A DNA stretch of 64,000 bases, taken from contig NZ_JAJNDB010000002.1 of the NCBI RefSeq assembly GCF_021026375.1, positions 124,001 to 188,000 on the forward strand. The letters run 5' to 3'. The position numbers and the translations under genes are program-made. The notes under the pieces are model-generated. The model had not been told where the DNA came from. It made no database searches and was given only the letters and a program-made list of their open reading frames with translations. The stretch comes from Actinomycetospora endophytica (GTDB taxonomy: Bacteria > Actinomycetota > Actinomycetes > Mycobacteriales > Pseudonocardiaceae). Shown here in pieces: positions 41,549 to 49,823 of the stretch. How positions within the stretch are numbered: the stretch's first letter is position 1; each line of letters opens with the position of its first letter.

Positions 41549-42448
41549 GTGGCGCCCGCAGCCGAGCCGCCCGCGTCCGGATCCCGTCCCGGCCGGCCGG
41601 TGGCCCGCCCGAACCACTGCCTGGTCATGGGCGTCCTGAACGTCACGCCCGACTCGTTCTCCGACGGCGGCCGCTGGCTGGACCGGGACGACGCGGTCGC
41701 CCACGGCGTCGCGATGTCGGTCCGCGGCGCCACGTACGTCGACGTGGGCGGCGAGTCCACCCGCCCCGGGGCCGCCCGGGTCGACGCCGACACCGAGGCC
41801 GCCCGGGTCGTGCCCGTGGTCTCCGACCTGGTCTCCGCCGGGGTCCGGGTCAGCGTCGACACCACGCGGGCCCAGGTCGCGGCCGCCGCGATCGAGGCGG
41901 GCGCCGAGCTGGTCAACGACGTGTCCGGCGGGCTCGCCGACCCGCAGATGGCCCGGGTCGTCGCGGAGGCCGGCGTGGGCTGGGTCCTCATGCACTGGCG
42001 CGGGCCCTCGCAGCGCATGCAGGAGCTCGCCAGCTACGAGGACGTGGTGGGTGAGGTGCGGGCCGAGCTCGTGGAGCAGGTCGACCGCGCGGTGCTCGCC
42101 GGGGTCGACCCCGCGCTGCTCGTGCTCGACCCCGGCCTCGGCTTCGCCAAGACCGCCGCCCACAACTGGCAGCTGCTGCGCAAGCTGGACGTCTTCACCT
42201 CGCTCGGCTTCCCCATCCTGGTCGGTGCGTCCCGGAAGCGGTTCCTCGGCGCCCTGCTCGCCGACGACGAGGGCACGCCACGCCGCCCGGAGGGGCGCGA
42301 GCACGCGACGGCGGCGGTCACCGCGCTCGTCGCGAACGCCGGCGCCTGGGGCGTCCGGGTGCACGACGTGGCGGCCTCGCTGGACGCGGTGGCGGTGGCC
42401 GCCGCGTGGCACTGGGGCACGTCCCGGGCGGCCCGGGCGGACTCGTGA
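41549..42448 (+). CDS. folP: Dihydropteroate synthase
   Basis: A 299-residue TIM-barrel enzyme joining hydroxymethyl-dihydropterin pyrophosphate to p-aminobenzoate; it is the sulfonamide target. [15 protein letters not shown] (about residues 27-41) is the first signature and [13 protein letters not shown] (about 64-76) the second. [14 protein letters not shown] and [11 protein letters not shown] follow. The GTG start lies 2 bp after the folE stop. The stop overlaps folB (GTGA). A second folP gene (folP2) exists in some relatives; this copy is in the canonical position. Confidence 0.95.
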   Translation: MAPAAEPPASGSRPGRPVARPNHCLVMGVLNVTPDSFSDGGRWLDRDDAVAHGVAMSVRGATYVDVGGESTRPGAARVDADTEAARVVPVVSDLVSAGVRVSVDTTRAQVAAAAIEAGAELVNDVSGGLADPQMARVVAEAGVGWVLMHWRGPSQRMQELASYEDVVGEVRAELVEQVDRAVLAGVDPALLVLDPGLGFAKTAAHNWQLLRKLDVFTSLGFPILVGASRKRFLGALLADDEGTPRRPEGREHATAAVTALVANAGAWGVRVHDVAASLDAVAVAAAWHWGTSRAARADS

Positions 42449-42834
42449 GCACTCCGGGGCCGGGCGACCGGCCGGCCGACCGGATCGAGCTGCGGGGCCT
42501 GCGGGTGCGCGGCCACCACGGCGTGTTCGACCACGAGCGCCGCGACGGCCAGGACTTCGTCCTCGACCTGGTCCTGTGGACCGACCTCACCGCCGCGGGC
42601 GCCAGCGACGACCTCGCCGACACCGTCGACTACGGCGCGCTCGCCGAGGCCGCGGCCGCCGTCGTCGAGGGACCGCCGCGCTCGCTGATCGAGGCGGTCG
42701 CCGCCGACGTCGCCGCGGCGGTGCTCTCCGACCCGCGGGTGGCGGGCGTCGAGGTCGAGCTGCACAAGCCCCAGGCGCCGATCGCCCGCCCGTTCGACGA
42801 CGTGGCGGTGCGCATCACGCGGAGCCGGTCGTGA
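42445..42834 (+). CDS. folB: Dihydroneopterin aldolase
   Basis: A 129-residue enzyme cleaving dihydroneopterin to hydroxymethyl-dihydropterin and glycolaldehyde. [20 protein letters not shown] (about residues 13-32) and [19 protein letters not shown] (about 60-78) hold the family's active-site Glu and Tyr. [20 protein letters not shown] near the C-terminus carries the catalytic Lys. It overlaps folP and folK by 4 bp each. The length is typical. Confidence 0.94.
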   Translation: MSTPGPGDRPADRIELRGLRVRGHHGVFDHERRDGQDFVLDLVLWTDLTAAGASDDLADTVDYGALAEAAAAVVEGPPRSLIEAVAADVAAAVLSDPRVAGVEVELHKPQAPIARPFDDVAVRITRSRS

Positions 42835-43355
42835 CGCGCGCCGTGCTCTCCCTCGGGTCCAACGTCGGTGACCGCGAGGCCCACCTGCGCCATGCGCTCG
42901 AGGTCCTCGCCCCCTGGACGACGGCGGTGTCGTCGATCTGGACCACGGCGCCGTGGGGCGGGGTGGCCCAGGACGACTTCCTCAACCTCGTCGTCGCCGT
43001 CGACGACCCGGACGCGGGCGCGCACGACTGGCTCGACCGGGCGCAGCGCGCCGAGCGGGCCCGGGCCCGGGACCGCTCACCGGAGGCCGTGCGCTGGGGC
43101 CCCCGCACCCTCGACGTCGACGTGCTCATCGTCGAGGACGCCGGGACGGGCGTGACCAGCGACGACCCGACCCTGCTGTTGCCGCACCCCCGCCTGTCCG
43201 AGCGCGCGTTCGTGCTGGTGCCATGGGCGGAGATCGAGCCGACGACGACGGTGCCGGGTCGCGGACGGGTCGCGGACCTGCTCGCGGCGCTGCCGGCCGA
43301 CGAGCGCGACGGCGTGGTGCGACACGACGACGGAGGAGGGGGAGACGACCGGTGA
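42831..43355 (+). CDS. folK: 2-amino-4-hydroxy-6-hydroxymethyldihydropteridine diphosphokinase
   Basis: A 174-residue pterin pyrophosphokinase. It opens with [17 protein letters not shown], typical of HPPK. The signature [13 protein letters not shown] (about residues 84-96) contains the two Asp residues that bind magnesium. [20 protein letters not shown] follows. A Gly/Asp-rich tail (GGGGDDR) ends the protein. It overlaps folB upstream and the DUF3180 gene downstream (GTGA). Confidence 0.95.
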   Translation: MTRAVLSLGSNVGDREAHLRHALEVLAPWTTAVSSIWTTAPWGGVAQDDFLNLVVAVDDPDAGAHDWLDRAQRAERARARDRSPEAVRWGPRTLDVDVLIVEDAGTGVTSDDPTLLLPHPRLSERAFVLVPWAEIEPTTTVPGRGRVADLLAALPADERDGVVRHDDGGGGDDR

Positions 43356-43819
43356 CGACCCGGACCAGCCCGTCGATCCTGCTCGTCGTCGCGGTGGCCG
43401 CCGGACTCGCGGCCAACCTCCTCGTCGGGCTGTTCTACAACTCGCTGCCCCCGCTGCCCGCCCCGGCGGGGCTGACGTTCCTGGTGCTCGGGCTGGTCGA
43501 GGCCGGGGTGGCGGTGGTGCTCTACCGCCGGATCCGGCGCCGGCCCGGCGCGCGCCCCGTCGACGCACTGTCCGCGGCCCGGGCGGTCGCCCTCGCGAAG
43601 GCCTCCGCGGTGGCGGGGGCGCTCGTCGGCGGGGTGTGGGTCGGGGTGCTCGCGTACGTGCTGCCCCGGCGTGACCAGGTCGCGGCGGCCGCGTCGGACA
43701 CGACCGCCGCGGTGATCGGGATCGTGGGCGCGGCGGTCCTCGTGGCGGCCGCGCTGGGCCTCGAGTGGTGCTGTCGTACTCCCGACGATCAGGACGCCCC
43801 GCCCGCCCCGGACCACTGA
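43352..43819 (+). CDS. DUF3180 membrane protein
   Basis: A 155-residue protein with four hydrophobic helices, starting with SPSILLVVAVAAGLAANLLV and including LTFLVLGLVEAGVAVVLYRR. The middle segment DALSAARAVALAKASAVAGA is a hallmark of DUF3180, a family of unknown function found next to folK in actinobacteria (mycobacterial Rv3605c). It overlaps folK by 4 bp, so it belongs to the folate operon. The C-terminus is acidic and Pro-rich. Confidence 0.85.
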   Translation: MTTRTSPSILLVVAVAAGLAANLLVGLFYNSLPPLPAPAGLTFLVLGLVEAGVAVVLYRRIRRRPGARPVDALSAARAVALAKASAVAGALVGGVWVGVLAYVLPRRDQVAAAASDTTAAVIGIVGAAVLVAAALGLEWCCRTPDDQDAPPAPDH

Positions 43820-43856
43820 TCACCCACCAGGGCGTAACCGGACATCCGCTCTCGCC

Positions 43857-43862
43857 TAGGCT
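43857..43862 (+). promoter_or_regulatory. Leaderless -10 element of the DUF6779-like gene
   Basis: TAGGCT lies 7 bp before the ATG at 43870. It falls in the 50-bp gap after the folate operon, so a second promoter probably starts here. Confidence 0.45.
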
Positions 43863-43869
43863 GAGCTCC

Positions 43870-44559
43870 ATGGCATCCGAGGAGGGTGCCGCCGGCCGGG
43901 ACCGCGGGTCCCGACGTCGAGGGGTTCCCCCGGCATCCGACGGCGGCGCCGGACGGGCCGGTGACCCGGTCGTCCGGATCCTGCTCGCCCTGACCGGGGC
44001 CTTCGCGGTGGTGGCGGCCGTCGTGGTCGTCGTGAGCGAGGACGGGCGGATGCTGCGCCTCGGCGTCATCGCCGGGCTGTGGGCGACGTTGCTCGCGGTC
44101 GCGGCGCTGGCCCGCCGCAGTGGAGCGGCCCGCAGCGGGGACGCCGCGGCGCGCGAGGAGTCCCTGCGCCGCACCTACGAGCTCGAGCTGGCCGCCGAGG
44201 TGGACGCACGGCGCGAGCACGAGCTCACCGTCGAACGGACCGTCCGCCGCGAGGTGGCCGCCGAGTCCGGTGAGGAGATCGCCGGGCTGCGCGCCGAGCT
44301 GGAGCGGCTGCGGTCCCACCTGGAGCAGACCGAGACGCACGCGGTCCGTCCGGCGCTGCAGGTCGTGGCCGGGGGCCGGCCGTCCGGCCCACCGATCTCA
44401 CCCTCCGGTCCGCCGACCCCGCCGGCCGGACCGCCCCCGGGCCCGCCGCGGCGTGCGCCCGGTCCGCCGCCCCCGTCGTCGCGACCCGCGACCGACGGGC
44501 GCACCGTCGCCGAGCTCTTGGCCGCGCACTCCGAAGAGGGCCGCCGCCGCAGGCGCTGA
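43870..44559 (+). CDS. DUF6779-like membrane protein with coiled coil
   Basis: A 229-residue protein. Two helices (ILLALTGAFAVVAAVVVVVS and LGVIAGLWATLLAVAALARR, about residues 37-80) are followed by a charged coiled coil (EESLRRTYELELAAEVDARR, up to about 155). A Pro-rich linker and a short acidic-basic tail end it. It matches the position of mycobacterial Rv3604c, between DUF3180 and DUF2520 genes, and the pattern of DUF6779 proteins. No function is known. A leaderless TAGGCT element precedes the ATG. Confidence 0.7.
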   Translation: MASEEGAAGRDRGSRRRGVPPASDGGAGRAGDPVVRILLALTGAFAVVAAVVVVVSEDGRMLRLGVIAGLWATLLAVAALARRSGAARSGDAAAREESLRRTYELELAAEVDARREHELTVERTVRREVAAESGEEIAGLRAELERLRSHLEQTETHAVRPALQVVAGGRPSGPPISPSGPPTPPAGPPPGPPRRAPGPPPPSSRPATDGRTVAELLAAHSEEGRRRRR

Positions 44560-44606
44560 CGTCCCCGTTCGGTACTCCGACTGCCGCGCCACTACCCTGC
44601 GGCAGG

Positions 44607-46115
44607 GTGATCGCCACCCCGGTCCGGCTTGCGCCCGAACAACGGCGCACGCTCGTCTGGCCCATCCTCGGGCTCATCGTGCTGGGGGTGTGTGCGCTCG
44701 CGGCGGTCGGGCTCGCGAGCACCGAGATCGGCTCGGCCGGCGTCATCGTCGGCGCCATCTGTGCCCTGCTGCCGGTCGGCCCGGTGCTGCTGGCCTTCGC
44801 GTGGATCGACCGGTGGGAGCCCGAGCCGCCGCGGCTGCTGCTGACCGCGTTCCTCTGGGGCGCCGGCCTGGCCGCGCTCGTCGCGCTCGTCATCAACTCG
44901 AGCGCGGTGATCGCCGCCGAACTGCTGCTGGGGCAGGGCCAGGGCGACGTGGTCGGCGCCGTCGTCTCGGCGCCGCTGGTCGAGGAGTTCGTCAAGGGCG
45001 CGTTCCTCGTCGGGCTGCTGCTGCTCCGGCGGCGCGAGTTCGACGGGATCGTCGACGGGATCGTCTACGCCGGCTTCGTCGGTGCCGGCTTCGCGTTCAC
45101 CGAGAACATCATCTACTTCGGGCGCGCGTTCACCGAGGCCGGCGCGACCCCGACGGCGGGCATCGTCGCGACCTTCATCCTGCGCGGCCTGCTCTCGCCG
45201 TTCGCCCACCCGCTGTTCACGTCGATGACGGGCATCGGGGTCGGCATCGCGGCGACCGTGCGCTCCCGGGCCGGCGGGGCCCTGGCGATCCTGGTCGGGT
45301 ACGTGCTCGCGGTGATCCTGCACGCGCTGTGGAACTCGGCCACGCAGCTCGGGCCCGGCTTCTTCGGCGTCTACATCCTGATCATGCTGCCGATGTTCCT
45401 CGCGATCGTCGCGCTGGTGCTGTGGCAGCGACGCCGGGAGCGCGACGTCCTGGCCCGGCAGATGCCCGGGTTCGCCGCGGCCGGCTGGATCGCCGAGAGC
45501 GAGGTGCCACTGCTCGGCAGCATGGCGGGACGCCGACGCTGGCGCGCCGCGGTCAAGCGCACCGCGGGCAAGCCGGCCGCGGACGCCGTCGTGCACTACC
45601 AGCACGCGGTCTCGGAGCTGGCGTTCCTGCGCGCCCGGGCCGACCGCGGGGCGATCCCCCCGAAGCCCGAGTGGCACGACGAACTGCTCGACAACGTGCG
45701 CCGCACCCGGATGGCCGCGGTCACCGCGCCCGGCGTCCCGCAGCAGGGGCCGCCCGGCCCGGGTGGGCCGTACCCGCCGTCGGGCGCGCTGCCGCAGCCT
45801 GGCGGGCCGTCGTACGCGGGTCCGCCTCCGCCCGGCCCGGCGCGGCAGCCTGGTCCGCCCGGGCACGCCGCCGGCCCGCCGTCCGGGCCGATGCCGCCGC
45901 AGCCGGGGCCGCCCGGTCCGCCCGGGCCGGGGCCGATCCCGCCGCAGCCGGGCCCGCCCGGGTACGCGCCCGGCCCGCCGCCTCCCGCGCAGCCGTATCC
46001 CGGGCAGCAGCCGTATCCGGGGCAGCCGGGTCCGGGGCAGCAGCCGTATCCGGGGCAGCCGGGTCCGGGCCAGCCGGGGTCGGGGCCGCGGCACGGGCGG
46101 CCGGAGGATCGCTGA
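44607..46115 (+). CDS. PrsW-family intramembrane metalloprotease
   Basis: A 502-residue protein. The first ~290 residues contain eight to nine helices with the PrsW motifs: APLVEEFVKGAFLVG (EExxK, about residue 130), GAGFAFTENIIYFGRAF (FxxxEN, about 160), FAHPLFTSMTGIGVG and ILHALWNSATQLG. The Glu and His residues are the zinc ligands. PrsW proteases cut membrane-bound anti-sigma or related factors. The C-terminal ~120 residues are Pro/Gly/Gln repeats (YPGQQPYPGQPGPGQ), unlike B. subtilis PrsW. The promoter-like TACCCT at 44593-44598 lies 8 bp before the GTG. Confidence 0.86.
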   Translation: MIATPVRLAPEQRRTLVWPILGLIVLGVCALAAVGLASTEIGSAGVIVGAICALLPVGPVLLAFAWIDRWEPEPPRLLLTAFLWGAGLAALVALVINSSAVIAAELLLGQGQGDVVGAVVSAPLVEEFVKGAFLVGLLLLRRREFDGIVDGIVYAGFVGAGFAFTENIIYFGRAFTEAGATPTAGIVATFILRGLLSPFAHPLFTSMTGIGVGIAATVRSRAGGALAILVGYVLAVILHALWNSATQLGPGFFGVYILIMLPMFLAIVALVLWQRRRERDVLARQMPGFAAAGWIAESEVPLLGSMAGRRRWRAAVKRTAGKPAADAVVHYQHAVSELAFLRARADRGAIPPKPEWHDELLDNVRRTRMAAVTAPGVPQQGPPGPGGPYPPSGALPQPGGPSYAGPPPPGPARQPGPPGHAAGPPSGPMPPQPGPPGPPGPGPIPPQPGPPGYAPGPPPPAQPYPGQQPYPGQPGPGQQPYPGQPGPGQPGSGPRHGRPEDR

Positions 46116-46518
46116 TCAACTCGGCCGCCGGAGCCGCCGCCCCGTCGGCTTGATCACGAGCATATGAGGCAGCTCGCATGGGCTCGGAACCTGCGCCGAG
46201 TGCCCCACGTCGGAGAGGGCCCTCCCCATACGCTGATCAACAGCACTACAAGCAGCTCGCGCCCGCTCAGCACCTGCGCACAGTGCCCCTCGTCGGATGG
46301 AGCCCGCCCCGAACGTTGATCACGAGCACATGACGCCGCTCGCGCGTGCTCGGAACCTGCGCCGAGTGCCCCTCGCGGCGACGCACGGCGCCGACCCCCG
46401 CGGTGAAGCCGATCACCCGGACGCCGTGTCCGGGTCACTCCGCGTCTACCCTCGCGGTCGCATCGTCCGGTACCCGCTGCGCGGGACGGGAACGACGACC
46501 GTAGTGAGGGGTGTCCAC
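46116..46518 (+). other. Gene-free interval holding an 83-bp tandem repeat
   Basis: A 403-bp gap without a convincing gene. Three 83-bp repeats fill 46151-46380. A TACCCT -10-like element at 46446-46451 probably serves the downstream pantothenate operon, leaving a leader of about 60 bases. Confidence 0.55.
46151..46380. repeat. Three degenerate 83-bp tandem repeats
   Basis: Units begin at 46151, 46234 and 46317, each with TGATCA followed by (C/A)(G/A)AGCA. Each keeps a GCTCG(C) block and CCTGCGC..AGTGCCCC, and units 1 and 3 can form CTCGG-CCGAG hairpins. The third unit fades out near 46380. A lone TGATCAAC at 46112 may be a remnant of another unit. The period is exactly 83 bp for both junctions. 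No open frame runs through them convincingly. Confidence 0.85.
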
Positions 46519-47460
46519 GTGACTGCCTCCGGCAAGGACGCCGGGCCGGCAACGCCTGAGCCCAGACCGGCCCGTCTCGACGTCGGGGTCGTCTCCGCCG
46601 GGAGGGTCGGCGCCGTGATGGGCGCCGCGCTGGCCGGTGCCGGCCACTCGGTCGTCGCCGCCTCCGCCGTGTCCCGCGCGTCGAGAGCCCGTGCCGAGGA
46701 GCTCCTCCCGGACGCGGAGATCCTCCCGCCCGACCAGGTGGTCCGGAAGGCCGACCTCGCCCTGCTCGCCGTCCCGGACGACGTGCTGCCCGGACTGGTC
46801 CGGGGCCTCGCGGCGTCCGGATGCCTGCGTCCGGGCCAGATTCTCGTGCACACGTGCGGCGCGCACGGCGTCGGCGTCCTCGGCCCGGCCGCGGAGCACG
46901 ACGTCCTGCCGATCGCGCTGCACCCGGCGATGACCATCACCGGGCGGGCCGAGGACGTCACCCGGCTCGCCGGCGCGTGCGTCGGGGTCACGGCCGGGGA
47001 CGCGAGCACCGAGGACGCCGAGGCGGCCTGGCTGGTCGGCGAGGCCCTCGTCGTCGAGATCGGGGCCGAGCCGGTCCGCGTCCCCGAGGAGCTCCGCCCG
47101 CTGTACCACGCGGCGCTCGCCCACGGCGCGAACCACCTGATCACGCTGGTCCGCGAGGCCGCCGACATCCTCACCAACGCCGGGATCGAGCCCGCCGAAC
47201 GGGTGCTCGCCCCGCTGCTGTCCGCGGCGCTCGACAATGCGCTGCGTCACGGGGACCGGGCTCTCACCGGACCCGTCGCGCGGGGCGACGCCGGCACCGT
47301 CGCGACCCACCTGCGCGAACTCGACCGGCGCGCACCCGCGTCGGCCGATCTCTACCGCGCCCTCGCCCGCCGGACCGCCGAGCGCGCCCGCGACGGCGGC
47401 CTGATCGGGCCGGACGACACCGCCAACATCGCCGACGCGCTCGAGAGGCACTCGCCGTGA
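46519..47460 (+). CDS. Rossmann-fold/DUF2520 protein (putative oxidoreductase)
   Basis: A 313-residue protein with an N-terminal NAD(P)-binding Rossmann fold (VGVVSAGRVGAVMGAALAGA, about residues 19-38) and a C-terminal helical DUF2520 domain (PLYHAALAHGANHLITLVRE, about 197-216). HPAMTITG (about 137) is a conserved motif of the family. It corresponds to mycobacterial Rv3603c and is fused into the pantothenate operon by a 4-bp overlap with panC. A role as a PanE-like ketopantoate reductase has been guessed for the fold, but is not shown. The GTG at 46519 is preferred to one at 46504 because GAGGGGT precedes it. Confidence 0.85.
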   Translation: MTASGKDAGPATPEPRPARLDVGVVSAGRVGAVMGAALAGAGHSVVAASAVSRASRARAEELLPDAEILPPDQVVRKADLALLAVPDDVLPGLVRGLAASGCLRPGQILVHTCGAHGVGVLGPAAEHDVLPIALHPAMTITGRAEDVTRLAGACVGVTAGDASTEDAEAAWLVGEALVVEIGAEPVRVPEELRPLYHAALAHGANHLITLVREAADILTNAGIEPAERVLAPLLSAALDNALRHGDRALTGPVARGDAGTVATHLRELDRRAPASADLYRALARRTAERARDGGLIGPDDTANIADALERHSP

Positions 47461-48386
47461 CCCGCCCGTCCAGCCTGCGTACCAACGAGACCGGGCGTCC
47501 GAAGCCCCGCTACGCCCGGGACGACCTGACCGTCCACTCGGACCCCAACACGCTGCGCCGCGTGACCAAGGCGCTGCGCGGCGGCGGGCGCCGGGTGACG
47601 CTCGTGCCGACCATGGGGGCCCTGCACGAGGGCCACCGCGAGCTGATGCGCCGGGCCCGCTCGATCCCCGGCTCGACGACCGTCGTGTCGATCTTCGTGA
47701 ACCCGCGCCAGTTCGGGCCGCACGAGGACTTCGACCGCTACCCGCGGGCGTTCGAGGCCGACCTCCAGATGTGCCGCGAGGAGGGCGTGGAGCTGGTGTT
47801 CGCCCCCGATGTCGAGACGATGTACCCGGCGGGCTTCGCGACCTCGATCGACCCGGGCCCGCTCGGCGACCAGCTCGAGGGCGCGGCCCGGCCGGGGCAC
47901 TTCGGCGGGATGCTGACCGTGGTCAACAAGCTCTTCGCGATCGCCGCCCCGGACGTCGTGTTCTTCGGCGAGAAGGACTACCAGCAGCTCACACTGATCC
48001 GCCGGATGGTGCGCGACCTGGACATCGACGTGCACGTGGTCGGCGTCCCCACGGTGCGCGAGCAGGACGGCCTGGCCCGGTCCTCGCGCAACGCCTACCT
48101 CGACGACGACGGCCGGCGCGCCGCCGTCGCGATCTCCGCCGCCCTGACGGCGGGCCGGTACGCGGGGGAGCAGGGCCCCGCGGCGGTCGTGGCCGCCGCC
48201 CGCGGCGTCCTCGAGGGCGAGGCGGGGCTCGACGTCGAGTACGTCGAGCTGCGCGACCCCGACCTCGGCCCGGCTCCCGAGATCGGCCCCGCCCGGCTGC
48301 TGATCGCCGCCCGGGCGGGGACGACCCGCCTGATCGACAACGCCGCGGTCTCCGTGGTGCGCAAGGAGTCGGGGCTGTCCGGATGA
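47457..48386 (+). CDS. panC: Pantothenate synthetase
   Basis: A 309-residue ligase joining pantoate and beta-alanine with [13 protein letters not shown] (residues 51-60) has the HIGH-like nucleotide motif. [20 protein letters not shown] and [16 protein letters not shown] are pantoate/ATP-binding segments. The first ~25 residues are an extension relative to E. coli. The GTG start overlaps the DUF2520 stop. The stop in turn overlaps a tiny ORF that leads into panD. Confidence 0.95.
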   Translation: MTRPSSLRTNETGRPKPRYARDDLTVHSDPNTLRRVTKALRGGGRRVTLVPTMGALHEGHRELMRRARSIPGSTTVVSIFVNPRQFGPHEDFDRYPRAFEADLQMCREEGVELVFAPDVETMYPAGFATSIDPGPLGDQLEGAARPGHFGGMLTVVNKLFAIAAPDVVFFGEKDYQQLTLIRRMVRDLDIDVHVVGVPTVREQDGLARSSRNAYLDDDGRRAAVAISAALTAGRYAGEQGPAAVVAAARGVLEGEAGLDVEYVELRDPDLGPAPEIGPARLLIAARAGTTRLIDNAAVSVVRKESGLSG

Positions 48387-48439
48387 CCGTGTCGACGCCG
48401 ACCACGACGAACCAGTACCTGCCCGTGGGGAGAATCTGA
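48383..48439 (+). CDS. 18-codon ORF coupled between panC and panD
   Basis: The ATG overlaps the panC stop (ATGA) and the TGA overlaps the panD ATG (TGATG). The product would be [18 protein letters not shown]. Both overlaps are the classic form of translational coupling, so ribosomes leaving panC would pass through it to panD. panD also has GGGGAGA upstream. Whether the peptide itself matters or merely carries ribosomes is unknown. Confidence 0.55.
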   Translation: MTVSTPTTTNQYLPVGRI

Positions 48440-48876
48440 TGCTGCGCACGATGCTCAAGTCGAAGATTCACCGCGCGACGGTGACCGACGCAAACCTGCA
48501 CTACGTCGGGTCCGTCACGGTCGACCCCGACCTCATGGCCGCGGCGGATCTGCTGCCGGGCGAGCAGGTCGCGATCGTGGACGTGACCAACGGCGCCCGC
48601 CTCGAGACCTACGTGATCTCCGGCGACGAGGGGTCCGGTGTCATCGGGATCAACGGTGCCGCCGCGCACCTGGTCCACCCGGGCGACCTGGTCATCCTCA
48701 TCGCCTACGGGCAGATGGACGACGCCGAGGCGCGGGAGTTCCAGCCGCGGGTGGTCTTCGTCGACGACGCCAACCGCGTGCTCGACGAGTCGGCCGACCC
48801 GGCCCGCGTCCCGGAGAACGCGCCGGAGTCCTCGCTGCTCGTGCCCGGCACCCGGGCGCAGGCCGCGCTGAACTAG
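48439..48876 (+). CDS. panD: Aspartate 1-decarboxylase
   Basis: A 145-residue proenzyme that makes beta-alanine for pantothenate. It self-cleaves between Gly24 and Ser25 ([10 protein letters not shown]) to form the pyruvoyl group. [12 protein letters not shown] and [19 protein letters not shown] are family segments. The C-terminal tail (about residues 115-145) is acidic and disordered; in mycobacteria this tail is where the active form of pyrazinamide acts. The ATG overlaps the small upstream ORF. Confidence 0.95.
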   Translation: MLRTMLKSKIHRATVTDANLHYVGSVTVDPDLMAAADLLPGEQVAIVDVTNGARLETYVISGDEGSGVIGINGAAAHLVHPGDLVILIAYGQMDDAEAREFQPRVVFVDDANRVLDESADPARVPENAPESSLLVPGTRAQAALN

Positions 48877-48887
48877 GGCCGGTCCGG

Positions 48888-49751
48888 GTGCTGCTCTGCA
48901 TCGACGTCGGCAACACCCAGACCGCGCTGGCGCTCTACCCCCGTCCGGAGACCACGGAGGATCCTGACGACGAGGCCGGCGGCGCCGACCGCGCGACGGC
49001 TCGGTGGTCGGCCCGGATCCGCACCGAGCGGCGTGCCACGGCTGACGAGCTGGCGCTCACCGTGCGGGGGATGCTCGGGCCGTTGCTCGCCGAGGTCGAC
49101 GGTGTCGCGGCGCTGTCCACCGTGCCGGCGCTGCTGCGGGAGCTCCGGGGGATGTGCGAGCGGCACTTCCCGGGCGTCGAGCAGGTGCTCGTCGAGCCGG
49201 GGGTCCGCACCGGCGTGCCGCTGCTCGTCGACAACCCCAAGGAGGTCGGCGCCGACCGCGTGGTGCAGGCGCTCGCGGCCTACGAGCGGGTCGGGGGGCC
49301 GTGCGTCGTCGTCGTGTTCGGGACCTCGACGACGGTGGACGCGGTCTCGGCGTCCGGGGAGTTCCTCGGGGGCGCGATCGCGGCGGGCGTGGCGGTCTCG
49401 GCGGAGGCGCTCTCGACGCGGGCGGCCGGCCTGCGGCCCGTGGAGCTGGTGGCGCCGCGGTCGGCGCTCGGGCGCTCGACGGTCGAGAGCATGCAGGTCG
49501 GGCTCGTGCTCGGCGCGGCGGCGATGGTCGACGGCCTCGTCACCCGGCTCGCCGATGACATCGCCTCCCGCGACGGGCAGGGGCGGCGGCCGGTCGCGGT
49601 GGTGGCATCGGGCGGGCTCGCGCCGGTCGTGGCGCCGGAGTGCTCGACGGTGACCCACCAGATCCCCGACCTCACGCTCCAGGGCCTGCGGGCGGTGTTC
49701 GTGCGCGTGCGCGCCGCCGCCCGGGCGCGGGAGGAGCGTCGTCGTCGGTAG
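48888..49751 (+). CDS. coaX: Type III pantothenate kinase
   Basis: A 287-residue ASKHA-fold kinase phosphorylating pantothenate in the first step of CoA synthesis. CIDVGNTQTALALY (residues 4-17) is the phosphate loop. DNPKEVGADRVVQALAAYER and VVFGTSTTVDAVSASGEFLG (about 142-161) are the PAN and ATP motifs. It lies 12 bp after panD, so pantothenate and CoA synthesis genes form one operon (DUF2520-panC-panD-coaX). It ends at a strong inverted repeat. Confidence 0.95.
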   Translation: MLLCIDVGNTQTALALYPRPETTEDPDDEAGGADRATARWSARIRTERRATADELALTVRGMLGPLLAEVDGVAALSTVPALLRELRGMCERHFPGVEQVLVEPGVRTGVPLLVDNPKEVGADRVVQALAAYERVGGPCVVVVFGTSTTVDAVSASGEFLGGAIAAGVAVSAEALSTRAAGLRPVELVAPRSALGRSTVESMQVGLVLGAAAMVDGLVTRLADDIASRDGQGRRPVAVVASGGLAPVVAPECSTVTHQIPDLTLQGLRAVFVRVRAAARAREERRRR

Positions 49752-49767
49752 GTGCGACTCCGTCGCC

Positions 49768-49809
49768 TGTGAGCACTAATTGACGCCAGAGCCTCAATTA
49801 GTGCTCACA
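49768..49809. terminator. Long AT-containing inverted repeat between convergent genes
   Basis: TGTGAGCACTAATTGA (49768-49783) and its exact complement TCAATTAGTGCTCACA (49794-49809) enclose CGCCAGAGCC. Flanking GGTGCG and GCGCACCT extend the symmetry with mismatches. It is much more AT-rich than its surroundings. Between coaX and the convergent regulator it can serve as a terminator, but the composition also suits an inserted repeat element. Confidence 0.6.
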
Positions 49810-49823
49810 AGCGCGAAGCGCAC

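Noticed and set aside
46151-46380. 83-bp tandem repeats as a CRISPR array
   Set aside because: The units are contiguous with no unique spacers of normal size, and no cas genes are nearby.
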